64,000 bases of DNA from CAZPXZ01 sp965219495 (GCA_965219495.1 OZ244777.1:3410001-3474000), one strand, 5' to 3'. Shown: positions 9,046 to 17,921, counted from the stretch's first letter. Notes: generated by a model from the sequence alone, not told the origin. A program made the numbers and translations.

Positions 9046-9951
9046 TCAGCGCAATTCGCCGGCGGCAATCAGGGTTCCGGCGCCGTAATCCGTGAAAAGT
9101 TCCAGGAGCGTCGCGTGCGGCGTTCGCCCGTCCAGGATCACCGTCGCCTCGACCCCTGCCGCCACCGCATCCCCGGCGGTTCGCACTTTCGGAATCATTC
9201 CCTTCGCGATCGTGCCGTCGTCGATCAGCGCCTCGGCCGCATCCGTAGTCAGTTCCGGGATGATCTCGCCATCGGGACCGAGCACACCGCCCACGTCCGT
9301 CAGGAGAAGAAGCCGGGCCGCCCGCATCTCCGCCGCCACCGCGCCTGCGGCCGTATCCGCGTTGATGTTGTAGGTGGCGCTGTCCTTGCTCCAGGCCACC
9401 GGTGCGATCACCGGGATGAAGTCCGACTCCAGGAACCCGTCCAGCACCCTCGCATCGACCTTGGCCGGCGTCCCCACAAATCCCAGGTCGCTGCCGTCCG
9501 CGCCCAGCCGCCGCTCTGCCCGCATCAACCCCCCGTCCTTGCCGGAAAGCCCCACGGCGCGTCCGCCCTGCTTGTGGATCGCCGAGACGACCTGCTTGTT
9601 GACGGTTCCCGCCAGCACCATTTCCACGATTTCGATGGAGCGGGCGTCCGTGACCCGGTGCCCCCCGACAAATTCGCTCTGGATCCCGAACTGGTCCAGC
9701 ATCGCGCCGATCTGCGGTCCGCCCCCATGCACCACGATTGGCCGCACTCCGCACTGGCGAAGCAGCGTCACGTCGAGCGCGAAACGCGCCAGCGCCCCCT
9801 CGTCATCGATCGTCGCGCCTCCGAGCTTGATCACGACGATTCGGCCCTCATGCGCCTGGATGTGCGGCAGCGCTTCGGCGAGTGTCGCCGCCGTCCGCGC
9901 CCAATCGCGTTGGCGCGACCCCGGAGGGGTGGGAGATGCGTTTCGAGCCAT
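9046..9951 (-). CDS. argB: Acetylglutamate kinase ArgB
   Basis: Phosphorylates N-acetyl-L-glutamate in arginine biosynthesis. At 301 residues it has the family length. Motifs: VVIKLGGATID (phosphate loop), VVHGGGPQIG, NINADTAAG and a final IPKVRTAGDA region. It is the last gene of the minus-strand cluster that starts at rpmH; a 32-base gap separates it from engB, so it is probably co-transcribed. The order engB then argB recurs in alphaproteobacteria. Confidence 0.95.
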   Translation of the reverse strand: MARNASPTPPGSRQRDWARTAATLAEALPHIQAHEGRIVVIKLGGATIDDEGALARFALDVTLLRQCGVRPIVVHGGGPQIGAMLDQFGIQSEFVGGHRVTDARSIEIVEMVLAGTVNKQVVSAIHKQGGRAVGLSGKDGGLMRAERRLGADGSDLGFVGTPAKVDARVLDGFLESDFIPVIAPVAWSKDSATYNINADTAAGAVAAEMRAARLLLLTDVGGVLGPDGEIIPELTTDAAEALIDDGTIAKGMIPKVRTAGDAVAAGVEATVILDGRTPHATLLELFTDYGAGTLIAAGELR

Positions 9952-9983
9952 GGGTGGAGTCTCCAGGGAGCGAGCCTACCCCG

Positions 9984-10631
9984 TCAGGCCAGTCCGGCCA
10001 AGACGGCGATGTCCGCGCGCAGTTCCTCAAGGCCCTCTTTCGCCCGCACGGAGGTGGCGAGAGGATGGGGATGCGCGGCGGGATGCTGTGACAGGCCGGG
10101 AGCGAGGGATTCGAGAATCGTGCCCTGGTCGCCGGGAGCCAATTTGTCGATCTTGGTCAAAACGCAGCGATGGCTGACGCCGGCGGCATCGAGCTTGTCC
10201 ATGAACTGGTGGTCGGCAGTTCCGATTCCGCGGCGCGCATCGATGAGAACATAGGCCCTGCCTAGCCCCCGGCGTTCCGCCAGATACGCATTCGTCAGGC
10301 GCTGCCAGGCCCGGGCTTCGGTCTTGGAGGCCTTCGCATATCCGTACCCTGGAAGGTCCACGAGCCAGACCTTGCCATCGAGGTCGTAGAAGTTGAGCTG
10401 CCGCGTGTGCCCGGGTTTCGCGGAAGTTCGCGCAAGGCCGCGGGCGCGGCGGCCGAGGAGCGCGTTCAGGAGAGAAGACTTTCCGACATTGGAGCGCCCA
10501 GCGAAGCAGACTTCCACCCGTTCTTCACCAGGCAAGGAGTCCATGTGCACGACGCTCCGTTCGAATGTGCAGGATGCTGCGAAAAGCTTTCTGCCTGCTT
10601 CGGTCGCCGGTTCGGCGGAATTGCCGTTCAC
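9984..10631 (-). CDS. engB: Ribosome biogenesis GTPase EngB (YihA/YsxC)
   Basis: A 215-residue TrmE-Era-EngA-EngB GTPase needed for assembly of the large ribosomal subunit. G motifs are clear: G1 GRSNVGKSSLLN, G3 DLPGYGYA, G4 LTKIDKL, and G5 region TSVRAKEGLEEL. The frame is open to 10886 inside yidC, but those residues are shadow; the GTG at 10631 overlaps the yidC stop (GTGA) and has GAGGGG in front, so it is the start. Confidence 0.95.
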   Translation of the reverse strand: MNGNSAEPATEAGRKLFAASCTFERSVVHMDSLPGEERVEVCFAGRSNVGKSSLLNALLGRRARGLARTSAKPGHTRQLNFYDLDGKVWLVDLPGYGYAKASKTEARAWQRLTNAYLAERRGLGRAYVLIDARRGIGTADHQFMDKLDAAGVSHRCVLTKIDKLAPGDQGTILESLAPGLSQHPAAHPHPLATSVRAKEGLEELRADIAVLAGLA

Positions 10632-12430
10632 GTTCCCCTCGTCGGCCCGCTGCTCCCCTTTCGCTGGAAGCTGGTGCGGATATTGCCGAAGAGGTCCACG
10701 TCCACGCCCTGGCTTCGCATGATCGCATATTGCTGGGACAGGGTCAGAAGGTTGTTCGCGGTCCAGTAAATGACCAGCCCGGCCGGAAAGCGTCCGAGCA
10801 GGAACGTGAACATGACCGGCATCCAGGCAAAGATCTTCTGTTGGATGGGATCGGTCGGCGCGGGGTTCAACTTCATCTGCAGCCACATGGTGACGCCCAT
10901 AAAAATCGGCCAGAAGCCGATTCCCAGAATCTCCGGCGGCGTCCAGGGGATGAGGCCGAAGAGATTGAACATGGTGGTCGGGTCGGGCGCCGCCAGATCG
11001 CGAATCCAGCCGATGAAAGGCGCATGCCGCATTTCAATCGTGACGAAGAGCACCTTGTAGAGCGAAAAGAAAATCGGAATCTGCAAGATAATAGGCACGC
11101 AGCCGGCGGCGGGATTGACTTTTTCCTTCTTGTAAAGCCCCATCATCTCCTGTTGGAGCTTGGAACGGTCGTCCCCCACGCGTTCCTTGATCTTCTCCAT
11201 CTCCGGCTGCAGCTTTTTCATCCGCGCCATCGACGTGTAGGACTTGAAGGCGAGCGGGAAGAGCCCGGCTTTCACCAGGAAGGTGAGGAGGATGATCGAA
11301 TACCCCATGTTGCCGACATAGCCCTGCACCCAGAGCAGCAACCGGAAAATTGGCTTGGTTAGAAAGAAGAACCAGCCCCAGTCGACGGCATCCTCGAAGC
11401 GTTCGATCCCCAATTCATCTTGATATCCACGAATTGTGGCAACCTCCTTGGCCCCCGAGAAGAGGTATGTGGAGGCGGTGGCCGTTTCTCCGGGCTGAAC
11501 GGTAATCGCCGGCAGTCGCATGTCGGTCTGAAAGATCGGCCCGCGGCGCGAAACGGCAGACTTGTACACCGCAGTGAACGGCTGTCCGGAAGCCGGGACC
11601 AGCGTGGTCATCCAGTACTTGTCCGTGAAGCCGAGCCAGCCATTGGAGACGACGTCGATCCGCTCTGCGGGACCGCCTTCGTTTGGCAATGGAGTGAAAT
11701 CAGTGAGGTCGTCGTAGTCGAGTTCCTTGAGCTGCCCGTCGAACATGCCGAGCGGGCCTTCATGAAGAATGTAGAAGCCGACGGTTTCCGGTTCTCCATG
11801 GCGCGCAATGATCCCGTAAGGCGCCAGCGTCACAGCCGACGCGCCGTTATTCCGGACGGTTTGCTCGATAGTGAACAAAAAGCCGTCATCCACATCGATG
11901 CGGCGCTCGAAAGTCAGCCCGTCGCCGTTCTTCCATTCCAGCGTGATGGGCCGGCCGGGTTGCAGGATATCTCCGGAAACCTTGGTCCATTCCGTTGTGG
12001 GCCCCGGGGTATCCGCCGTGCCGGAGCGAGGAACCCAGCCGTAGACGGCGTAATACGAAGCGGACCCACTCGACGGAGAGAGAAGCCGGACCGGATCCGA
12101 ATTGGACTCGATGGTCTCTCGGTAGTTCGCGAGTGAAAGGTCATCGATTCTGCCGCCCCGGAGCGAGACCGAACCGAAGAGCGAAGGCGTGGAAATCCGG
12201 ATGCGAGTCTCGACGGGCGCGATCGCCGTTTCCTCCGCCTCCCCGAGGCTCGCGGCGGGCGCCGTCACTTCGGTGGGGGTGGCCGCTTCGGTCGCTGCAG
12301 TGTCTTCAACTGGTGATTCCGTCTCCACCGGCACCTGCGGCGGATCGATGAAGATCGACCAGACGCCAATGAGAAGGAAGCTCAGCAGCGCTGCGATCAG
12401 CAGGTTCCGGGTCTGTTCGTCCTTCATCAT
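10628..12430 (-). CDS. yidC: Membrane protein insertase YidC
   Basis: A 600-residue Oxa1/YidC insertase of the Gram-negative type. It has an N-terminal transmembrane helix (NLLIAALLSFLLIGVWSIFI), a large periplasmic domain (~residues 60-350) and the conserved membrane core including SYTSMARMKKLQPEM and AAGCVPIILQIPIFFSLY. It inserts inner-membrane proteins with or without Sec. The frame continues to 12583, but the ATG at 12430 follows GGGAGACCGGGCG and overlaps the yidD stop (ATGA), so earlier codons are shadow. Confidence 0.96.
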   Translation of the reverse strand: MMKDEQTRNLLIAALLSFLLIGVWSIFIDPPQVPVETESPVEDTAATEAATPTEVTAPAASLGEAEETAIAPVETRIRISTPSLFGSVSLRGGRIDDLSLANYRETIESNSDPVRLLSPSSGSASYYAVYGWVPRSGTADTPGPTTEWTKVSGDILQPGRPITLEWKNGDGLTFERRIDVDDGFLFTIEQTVRNNGASAVTLAPYGIIARHGEPETVGFYILHEGPLGMFDGQLKELDYDDLTDFTPLPNEGGPAERIDVVSNGWLGFTDKYWMTTLVPASGQPFTAVYKSAVSRRGPIFQTDMRLPAITVQPGETATASTYLFSGAKEVATIRGYQDELGIERFEDAVDWGWFFFLTKPIFRLLLWVQGYVGNMGYSIILLTFLVKAGLFPLAFKSYTSMARMKKLQPEMEKIKERVGDDRSKLQQEMMGLYKKEKVNPAAGCVPIILQIPIFFSLYKVLFVTIEMRHAPFIGWIRDLAAPDPTTMFNLFGLIPWTPPEILGIGFWPIFMGVTMWLQMKLNPAPTDPIQQKIFAWMPVMFTFLLGRFPAGLVIYWTANNLLTLSQQYAIMRSQGVDVDLFGNIRTSFQRKGSSGPTRGT

Positions 12431-12699
12431 CGCCCGGTCTCCCGGCAGCGGGGGGGAGGGTCGTAGCCTTCGCCGCCGCCCAGAAACCGAACGGGATGGC
12501 ACCGGAGGAGCCGCCGGATCGCCAGCCAGGATCCCCGAATCGGGCCGTGCTCGCGGAGCGCGATAAGCGCGTATTCCGAACAAGTAGGCTGGAATCTGCA
12601 GGCGGTCGGCAGAAATGGGGAGATCACCGACCGGTAAGCCAGTACGGGTAACGCCAAAATACGCGCCGCGAGGTTCCGCATTCTCCGGTCAGGCATCAT
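12427..12699 (-). CDS. yidD: Membrane protein insertion efficiency factor YidD
   Basis: A 90-residue YidD with the family hallmarks: ISPFLPTACRFQPTCSEYA, then the HGPIRGSWLAIRRLLRCHP segment and GYDPPP at the end. It assists YidC at the inner membrane. The ATG lies in the rnpA stop (ATGA), and its own stop overlaps yidC. The open frame further upstream (to 12825) is rnpA shadow. Confidence 0.95.
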   Translation of the reverse strand: MMPDRRMRNLAARILALPVLAYRSVISPFLPTACRFQPTCSEYALIALREHGPIRGSWLAIRRLLRCHPVRFLGGGEGYDPPPRCRETGR

Positions 12700-13046
12700 C
12701 CGTGTTTCCGATTTCGCCGGGTATCTGCGTGCACTTCGCTGACCGCGCTCATGAGATCGTTGGTCAGGAATTCGAATCGGCGTCCCGCAGTCGCTCCGGG
12801 ACGGGCGATCAGCACATAGTCCCAACCCGCACGTCCGCCCTCGGGCAGAACAAAATTCGCGGCGGCGCGCATCCTGCGCTTCGCCCGATTCCGGACTACC
12901 GCCCCGCCGACCTTTCGAGACGCCGTGAAGCCGACCTGGACAACGCCCGGCGCATCGTCCGCGCGGTGCCGGCCTTGCAAGACCAGGCCCTTCCGCACGG
13001 CGCGGCGGCCGCGGGCGGCGGCTAGGAAACTGCGGCGATGCTTCAT
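12696..13046 (-). CDS. rnpA: Ribonuclease P protein component RnpA
   Basis: A basic protein (~116 residues) carrying the RNase P signature: VGFTASRKVGGAVVRNRAKR, with the RNR motif. It binds the RNase P RNA and helps mature tRNA 5' ends. I chose the ATG at 13046 (MKHRRSFLAAARG); a TTG at 13079 in the same frame is possible. It sits 90 bases after rpmH and overlaps yidD by four bases. Confidence 0.93.
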   Translation of the reverse strand: MKHRRSFLAAARGRRAVRKGLVLQGRHRADDAPGVVQVGFTASRKVGGAVVRNRAKRRMRAAANFVLPEGGRAGWDYVLIARPGATAGRRFEFLTNDLMSAVSEVHADTRRNRKHG

Positions 13047-13136
13047 TGTCACGATCAGGGTTGCGATAGGACGCTCCAATTGCGCCCCGGCAGGGAGTTT
13101 ACTCCTGCCCGCGCGGCGGGTTGGGGCGCGGCGGGT

Positions 13137-13271
13137 TCAGGCGGAAAGTCGCTTGCGGCCCTTCGCGCGCCTGCGATTGAGAATCTTGCGACCGTTCTTG
13201 GTCGCCATGCGAGCGCGAAACCCGTGACGGCGCTTGCGGACCAGGCGACTCGGCTGAAAAGTGCGTTTCAC
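13137..13271 (-). CDS. rpmH: 50S ribosomal protein L34
   Basis: A complete 44-residue L34: starts VKRTFQPSRLVRKRRHGF and ends RRRAKGRKRLSA. The start is GTG at 13271, with AGGAG seven bases upstream. It is the first gene of the cluster and has a promoter-like sequence about 80 bases upstream. The larger open frame to 13376 is not coding. Confidence 0.96.
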   Translation of the reverse strand: MKRTFQPSRLVRKRRHGFRARMATKNGRKILNRRRAKGRKRLSA

Positions 13272-13348
13272 GTTCTCGCTCCTGAGGCTACCGCACCGAC
13301 TACTAGCCACATGTATTGCGGCTTGCGGACTCGCGTCCATTAGATCGC

Positions 13349-13376
13349 TACATAGGGGCACTTTCCATTCTGTCAA
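13349..13376 (-). promoter_or_regulatory. Probable rpmH promoter
   Basis: On the minus strand a perfect -35 box TTGACA (13371-13376) is followed after 16 bases by TATGTA (13349-13354), about 78 bases before the rpmH GTG. This is the expected place for the promoter of the rpmH-rnpA-yidD-yidC unit. Confidence 0.5.
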
Positions 13377-13659
13377 TAATTGACTTGAAGGGATTCGCCG
13401 GAAAAGCGTTGATCGATCGCGATGTCAGCAGGAACAAAAGGCTTCGGGACGCAGAAGAAATCCTGCTGTTCAGCTCGAAAAATGCCTTCGCACGTTCCCG
13501 ATGAGTCTTGCAAAAAATGGAACAAGTCGGGCGATCGCCCGGTGCGGTGGAAAGGCGCCGGAGGAGGCGAACTCCGAGGGGTGAATCGTGCCGTCGGCAT
13601 GGTTTCACACGGTCGCCGGGGAAGTGCTGACTTCCTGACCCCATACCATTTGTGATGAG
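13377..13659. other. Intergenic region upstream of rpmH
   Basis: Nearly 300 bases with no credible gene. I looked for DnaA boxes because rpmH lies near oriC in many bacteria, and saw none that were convincing. Confidence 0.45.
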
Positions 13660-15096
13660 CTATTTCGCAGGAACGGCGGGTTCGACGAGTTCGAAAGGAT
13701 TGTCGCTGTCGGACGCAAGTTCGTACACCATTGTGGGGTCGGTCCCGGGGAATACGGTTTTGGTTTCGTTGAGGGTTTCGAGGAGAGGCCGGAGATGACG
13801 GGAGTGCGCCTTGTTGGCGAGATGCAGGATGCGAATGGTGAGGGTTTTCCGCGCGTAGTCTGGCAGGATGGTCGCCTCGGTGGAGAACAGGGCGCGGAGG
13901 GCGGCGCGTGGGTTGCGTTTGTTTCCCTGGGCCTCGGCGATGCAGGGCATCACGGCGATTTCGGCTCGATAGGCGATCATGCGCAGGGTGTCGCAGAACA
14001 GGCGCATGGGTTCGGGCAGCGCATCGAGGCGTTGCGTTTCATCCAGACTTCCGGCGGCGACATGTTTGGGGATTGAGCGGCGTTTTCCGGCCAGTTCGCC
14101 GATCTCGTATTCAACCTCGGCGAGTTGCGCAAGCAGGGCGTCCGTTGTGGGCCGCTTGCCAGCCTTGAACAGCCGGTTGCGCAACACCGTCGCCTTGCCG
14201 CGCAGGCGGCCCAGGGCCTTGTCGAGGGCGCGGCGGACGGGATTGACCACCTGGGTGTCGTCGTCGACGGCGGCGAGCGCGTGTTCGGGCATTGCGTCGA
14301 GATCGAATTCGGTTCGCATGGTCTTGAACCAGTTCTCCTGGGACCAGCGCGAGAACATGGCGCCGGCGATGTCCGCCGTCGACATGCCGGGATGGGTGGT
14401 GATCACCGGCGCCTGATGGCCACTCGCGGTCAGCCGCCGGATCTCGCGGACGGCGAGGCCGTTGGGGAGTGTGACGGTTCGCTCGGCGAGAAGAGCCGGG
14501 GCCTCGCGCATGCCGCCCGGCCCATGCAAGGGCACGGCGTGCTGGCTGAACTCGTCGGCCGGCCAGTCGGGCTGCTTGCGGCCTTTGCGCCAGGTGATGC
14601 AGGCGATGCCGCAGGAAGCGAGATAACGGAACAGCGCCGGGCTCCAGCCCTCCCGGTCGAACACCAGGGTCAACGCGGGTGCCGCAGGGTTGGCTTCGGC
14701 GGGCAGCATGCCGATTTCGCGCAGTTCCGGCAGAATCGTCTCGCGTAGGATCCGCACCATTCCGGGATCGACCTCTTGGTGCAGGCAAAGGAAGGGCGCG
14801 CCGTCGAGCGCGTGGATCCAATAGCTGGTCGCCGCCGGCAGGCAGAGCTTCTGACGCGAAACAAAGTGCTTGGGAAGAAGGCCCTTGCGCCCGGCATAGA
14901 CCTTGACGTGGCCATCCACGCACAAGCTTGCGGCCAGTTCCGGGTCGCGCGCCGCCCAATCCCGGGTCAGCGCCCCCTGCCACGCCCCAACCGCTTGTTC
15001 ATCGGCGCTGAAAGCCCGCAGCTTGCGGCGCAACATCTTGACTTCCGGGCAACGGTCGAAGCCGAGCAGCGCGCCCCATTCCCCCGCCGCCAGCAA
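13660..15096 (-). CDS. Putative DDE-type transposase
   Basis: About 478 residues. Recognisable blocks include LLGFDRCPEVKMLRRKLRAF, a first acidic motif CVDGHVKVYAG, LVFDREGWSPALFRYL and the C-terminal MFSRWSQENWFKTMR. These match proteins usually annotated as 'putative transposase' with D-D-E chemistry. The frame is open to 15405, but the extra ~100 codons are a shadow of the zinc-finger gene; TTG at 15096 is an approximate start. Homology suggests the two reading frames once formed one protein, joined near 15.11 kb. Family assignment to a named IS group is uncertain. Confidence 0.65.
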   Translation of the reverse strand: MLAAGEWGALLGFDRCPEVKMLRRKLRAFSADEQAVGAWQGALTRDWAARDPELAASLCVDGHVKVYAGRKGLLPKHFVSRQKLCLPAATSYWIHALDGAPFLCLHQEVDPGMVRILRETILPELREIGMLPAEANPAAPALTLVFDREGWSPALFRYLASCGIACITWRKGRKQPDWPADEFSQHAVPLHGPGGMREAPALLAERTVTLPNGLAVREIRRLTASGHQAPVITTHPGMSTADIAGAMFSRWSQENWFKTMRTEFDLDAMPEHALAAVDDDTQVVNPVRRALDKALGRLRGKATVLRNRLFKAGKRPTTDALLAQLAEVEYEIGELAGKRRSIPKHVAAGSLDETQRLDALPEPMRLFCDTLRMIAYRAEIAVMPCIAEAQGNKRNPRAALRALFSTEATILPDYARKTLTIRILHLANKAHSRHLRPLLETLNETKTVFPGTDPTMVYELASDSDNPFELVEPAVPAK

Positions 15097-15518
15097 CGAT
15101 TCAGCAGGCAGCCATCCAGGCCGCGCTCCGCCGCAAGCCAATCCCCCATACGCGGCCAGAAAGAGTCCGCCCGCTCCGGCAGCCAGAAAGCCGCCCGGCA
15201 ATCCCCTTCGGCCCGCCCGCCCGAACCATCCTCTACAACCGGCGCCGCAAACCCGCGCCCCGCCAAGTACGACACCGCATCGCGGAAACCGCAACACCGC
15301 GCATGCATCACAAGGTCGATCGCGCCGCCGCCGCCGGAACCCGCCAAATGGTCGAAAAACTTCGCGCCGTTCAGGCTCAGCACCGAACCCGGACGCTTCC
15401 AGCACGACCGGTCCAACCCGTCCCGCCGGTAGCCAAGCGAAACCGCAACCCCGGCAAGCGGAAGATTCCGAACCGACGCCGCCACAGAACGCCAGCCACC
15501 ACCCGGATCAATCGCCAT
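14967..15518 (-). CDS. CHC2/DUF3991-like zinc-finger protein of the element
   Basis: A 183-codon frame whose first ~110 residues resemble the DUF3991/CHC2 primase-like zinc-finger region: LGYRRDGLDRSCWKRPGSVL, then NGAKFFDHL and GGGGAIDLVMHA. Such domains usually sit in plasmid mobilisation primases with TOPRIM, and are thought to bind nucleic acid. Homology fades near AAERGLDG (about 15.12 kb), exactly where the transposase frame picks up with WLPAESLLAAGEW. The last ~45 codons are probably shadow. Either a one-base frameshift split a fused protein, or frameshifting is programmed; no slippery heptamer is evident. Confidence 0.6.
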   Translation of the reverse strand: MAIDPGGGWRSVAASVRNLPLAGVAVSLGYRRDGLDRSCWKRPGSVLSLNGAKFFDHLAGSGGGGAIDLVMHARCCGFRDAVSYLAGRGFAAPVVEDGSGGRAEGDCRAAFWLPERADSFWPRMGDWLAAERGLDGCLLNRCWRRGNGARCSASTVARKSRCCAASCGLSAPMNKRLGRGRGR

Positions 15519-15565
15519 CTCTTCCCTCCAGCAATCGCCCAGGTCCGAACAGTCCGGAAATCCGG

Positions 15566-16108
15566 TCAGAAAATTCTACTGAGAAGAAGAAGCCCCGGAA
15601 GATGGGTCAAAATTGAACGCGATTTGACATCTGTGGATACGACTCGGACAGCGTCGGCGAGGCCGCCGCCGAAGCCCTCGCCAGAAGCGACCCCAGGGTC
15701 CAGCGCCGCCGCCCCGCCGGCGCCAAGGACTTGGAACGAGATGCTCCGCCAGGCCCGAAGCCGCTCACAACCGGACGCACCTTCAACCGCCGCCGCCGCG
15801 CTGCAACCGCAGGAAAGCGCCGAAACCACCGGAAAGCATCCGGAGGCGGAAACCCGTGAGCCGAAATAGCGCGCCGAGGGCGGCGTCGACCGCCGCCGGC
15901 AGCCCTCCGAACCGCAGCAGAAGCTGAACCGCGTGAAGCCCTCTCCCCGGCGGAAGCCGAGGCCACGGGGCTTGCGCGCATCATCCGCAACGTGAAGCCG
16001 CCCCCCGCAGCAGCCGCAGCCCGCCTGGCGGAAGTCCTCCGCGACCGACGCGTCAATCCGGGTGAAAAGCGCCCACTCACTGGCGCCGATGAGGGTTCCA
16101 GGCAACAT
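15566..16108 (-). CDS. Cysteine-rich IS-associated protein
   Basis: A 180-residue protein starting MLPGTLIGASEWALFTRID with GAGAGAAG upstream. It has the pairs CGCCGGRL and FCCGSEGCRRR, which could make a zinc ribbon. The following TPPSARYFGSRV matches small proteins I have seen beside transposases of this type. It probably recognises DNA for the element. The frame is open further upstream to 16195, without a start signal. The C-terminal 80 residues are low-complexity and less certain. Confidence 0.6.
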   Translation of the reverse strand: MLPGTLIGASEWALFTRIDASVAEDFRQAGCGCCGGRLHVADDARKPRGLGFRRGEGFTRFSFCCGSEGCRRRSTPPSARYFGSRVSASGCFPVVSALSCGCSAAAAVEGASGCERLRAWRSISFQVLGAGGAAALDPGVASGEGFGGGLADAVRVVSTDVKSRSILTHLPGLLLLSRIF

Positions 16109-16469
16109 TGATTCTTCTCTCGTTTGATCCAACAAGAGAAAATCCCTACCGGGGACGCTCTTGCAAGCTCCCCGGGGGGACCAATCGACATTCACGCACG
16201 GAATCCGATCGGATTCGCCCGATCGGGAATCAATCTATGTGAGCACGCTCAGCCCTGCCGGGAAACAAACCCTGCTTGGAAAAACCTGCCTGGAAAGAAA
16301 CCCGCCGGGCTGCTGCTGCTCCAGGCTATCCTTCTCCCCGGCAGCCCTGCCCGCAAAACCCGTACCCGGCTTCTCCATAAGCCCCTACTCGGAAAAGAGA
16401 TCCCCCGTTCCGCCAACGCCGCGCGCAGCCCTCCGAAAAAAGCGGCAAAGCGTGGGAAAAAACCTCTCA

Positions 16470-16734
16470 CCTGCTACGAAATATTCCGGGAACCCTTGGT
16501 TGAAACATTCCAAAAAACAACACCGGGTCTTCCCGCGGCCTTCCCCGGAAGCTCAGCAAACCATGGCGTACATACTGCTCGACCCGCACACACTCGAGCA
16601 CCCGCTCAAAAAACGGCCTAGCGCTCGCCCAACGGCCCGAGACTGTCTTCCAACTCCGGAAGCAGCTCTGCTTGCAGCGCAGGGCAAAATCGGGATAGAA
16701 AGTCGTGCAGGGACATCGCCTTTCTCTCCATCAT
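16470..16734 (-). pseudogene. N-terminal fragment of an IS transposase
   Basis: Starts ATG-ATG-GAG and reads MSLHDFLSRFCPALQAEL, then ELEDSLGPLGER before a TAG. After a shift it continues FFERVLECVRVEQYV and GRPREDP. This is the N-terminus of the transposase type that reads RFVRVLE.VRVE.FVP...GRPP, broken by a stop and a frameshift. The remainder is missing. No other gene is visible between 16109 and 16997. Confidence 0.6.
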
Positions 16735-16997
16735 GAGGTTTGTTTGGACGACTCATGATACCATATGGAGGATTGGCCGGTCCCTGAAAATCTCCCCTGA
16801 ATCGAGCAAAAAAACCTCCGCTTGGAGAGTTTTGCAAGAGCCTCGTCTGCATGAAATATCCGGGCTAACGCAGGGCGCGTCTCCCCTCGATTCTACATTT
16901 TCGATGAGAATTGAAGAGAATCCCATAAGAGCGATAGCCCTGTGTTAAGCCGCCCAGCATCTTTGTCTACCGTACGGCTCGATGATAACATCTCATC

Positions 16998-17414
16998 ATG
17001 AATGGCGATACGCAGACTCAGGTCGAGCATCTGAAAATGATTCAGGGCGTGGTTACCCGCATGGCTGGTAACAGCGCGCAGATGAAGACATGGGCTGTGT
17101 CTCTGGTCACAGCGGCTTTCGTTTTTTCTGGGGTGTCGGATGATCCTCACTGGCTGGTGGGTCTAGGAGGATGCGTTCCGGTCGCCGCTTTTTGGATAAT
17201 GGACGCTAGATATCTTCACCTTGAGAGATGCTACATAAAGCTCTATTGCGCGGTTATGTCTGGGGATTCGGTTAAGAATTTTGATCTAGACTACCGACCT
17301 CATGCCGCCAATGTCGCTTCGGTCTGGAAGGTTGCGTGGTCCTGGTCGGTTTGCATGTATTATGGTTCTCTCTTGGCGATGATGATCGCACTCTTGGTGA
17401 TCCTTTCAACGTAG
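16998..17414 (+). CDS. Small membrane protein paired with a TIR-like protein
   Basis: A 138-residue protein with at least three likely transmembrane segments: ~30-47 (AVSLVTAAFVFSGV), ~52-66 (LVGLGGCVPVAAFWI) and ~115-136 (near the C-terminus). The pattern EHLKMIQGVVTRMAGNS, followed by FWIMDARYLHLERC, resembles small membrane proteins often found next to TIR-like (DUF1863) genes, and may be related to SLATT-type conflict proteins. It ends nine bases before the TIR gene. By analogy with Thoeris-like systems it could be the membrane effector that responds to a nucleotide signal; that is inference. AT-rich compared with its surroundings. Confidence 0.7.
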   Translation: MNGDTQTQVEHLKMIQGVVTRMAGNSAQMKTWAVSLVTAAFVFSGVSDDPHWLVGLGGCVPVAAFWIMDARYLHLERCYIKLYCAVMSGDSVKNFDLDYRPHAANVASVWKVAWSWSVCMYYGSLLAMMIALLVILST

Positions 17415-17423
17415 CAATGGGCG

Positions 17424-17921
17424 ATGGCACGAAGAGTTTTCTATAGTTTCCACTATAGTCCGGATAACTGGCGAGCAGGCCAAGTCCGCAATATCGGCGC
17501 AATTGATGGTAATCGTCCAGCGACTGACAATGACTGGGAAGCTGTCAAGAAAGGTGGTGACAAAGCCCTCAGGAAATGAATTGCGGATCAGATGCATGTG
17601 CGTTCCTGTACTGTTGTTCTTGTTGGCGCAAACACGGCCGGGCGAAAGTGGATCAACCACGAGATCATCAAATCCTGGGATGATGGGAAAGGCGTCGCTG
17701 GCGTTCGTATCCATGGACTGAGAAACCGTGATGGAAAGATTTCGACCAAAGGAAAAAATCCCTTCGATGCTATTGGCGACGGCAAGACCGGAAAGAATCT
17801 TTCCTCTATCGTAAAGTGCTGCAATCCCACGGGCAGTAACAGCCAAGAAATATACGATTGGATTCAGACGCATCTTGCCAATTACGTTGAAGAAGCGATC
17901 TCGATCCGGAACCGGAATTAG
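17424..17921 (+). pseudogene. TIR-like (MTH538/DUF1863, ThsB-type) protein interrupted by one TGA
   Basis: Reads from ATG 17424: MARRVFYSFHYSPDNWRAGQ, QVRNIG, then WEAVKKGGDKALRK, a TGA at 17577-17579, and continues in the same frame IADQMHVRSCTVVLVGANTA, GRKWINHEIIKSWDDGKG to a TAG at 17919. This is the TIR-like fold of Thoeris ThsB. In relatives the stop position is a tryptophan (K-W-I), so one base change TGG to TGA explains it. Apart from that, all 165 codons are intact. Either the gene is freshly inactivated, the TGA is read through, or the base is a sequencing error. A downstream restart at ATG 17592 would lack the first strand and conserved loop of the fold. Confidence 0.8.

Larger units (their letters stand above)
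13660..16108 (-). mobile_element. Three-gene insertion element (limits approximate)
   Basis: A GC-rich minus-strand block of three adjoining genes: a cysteine-rich small protein, a CHC2/DUF3991-like protein and a DDE-type transposase. Coordinates mark the gene extent; I could not identify matching terminal inverted repeats or a target duplication. Transposase debris of another kind lies just beyond its right side. Confidence 0.5.

Noticed and set aside
9115..10254. 379-codon frame opposite argB and engB
   Set aside because: Shadow of two clear genes in GC-rich DNA; no family resemblance.
13272..13659. Replication origin near rpmH
   Set aside because: No clear DnaA boxes or AT-rich unwinding region, and dnaA is not adjacent.
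15097..15405. Upstream part of the 581-codon transposase frame
   Set aside because: Arg/Gly-rich shadow of the zinc-finger gene.
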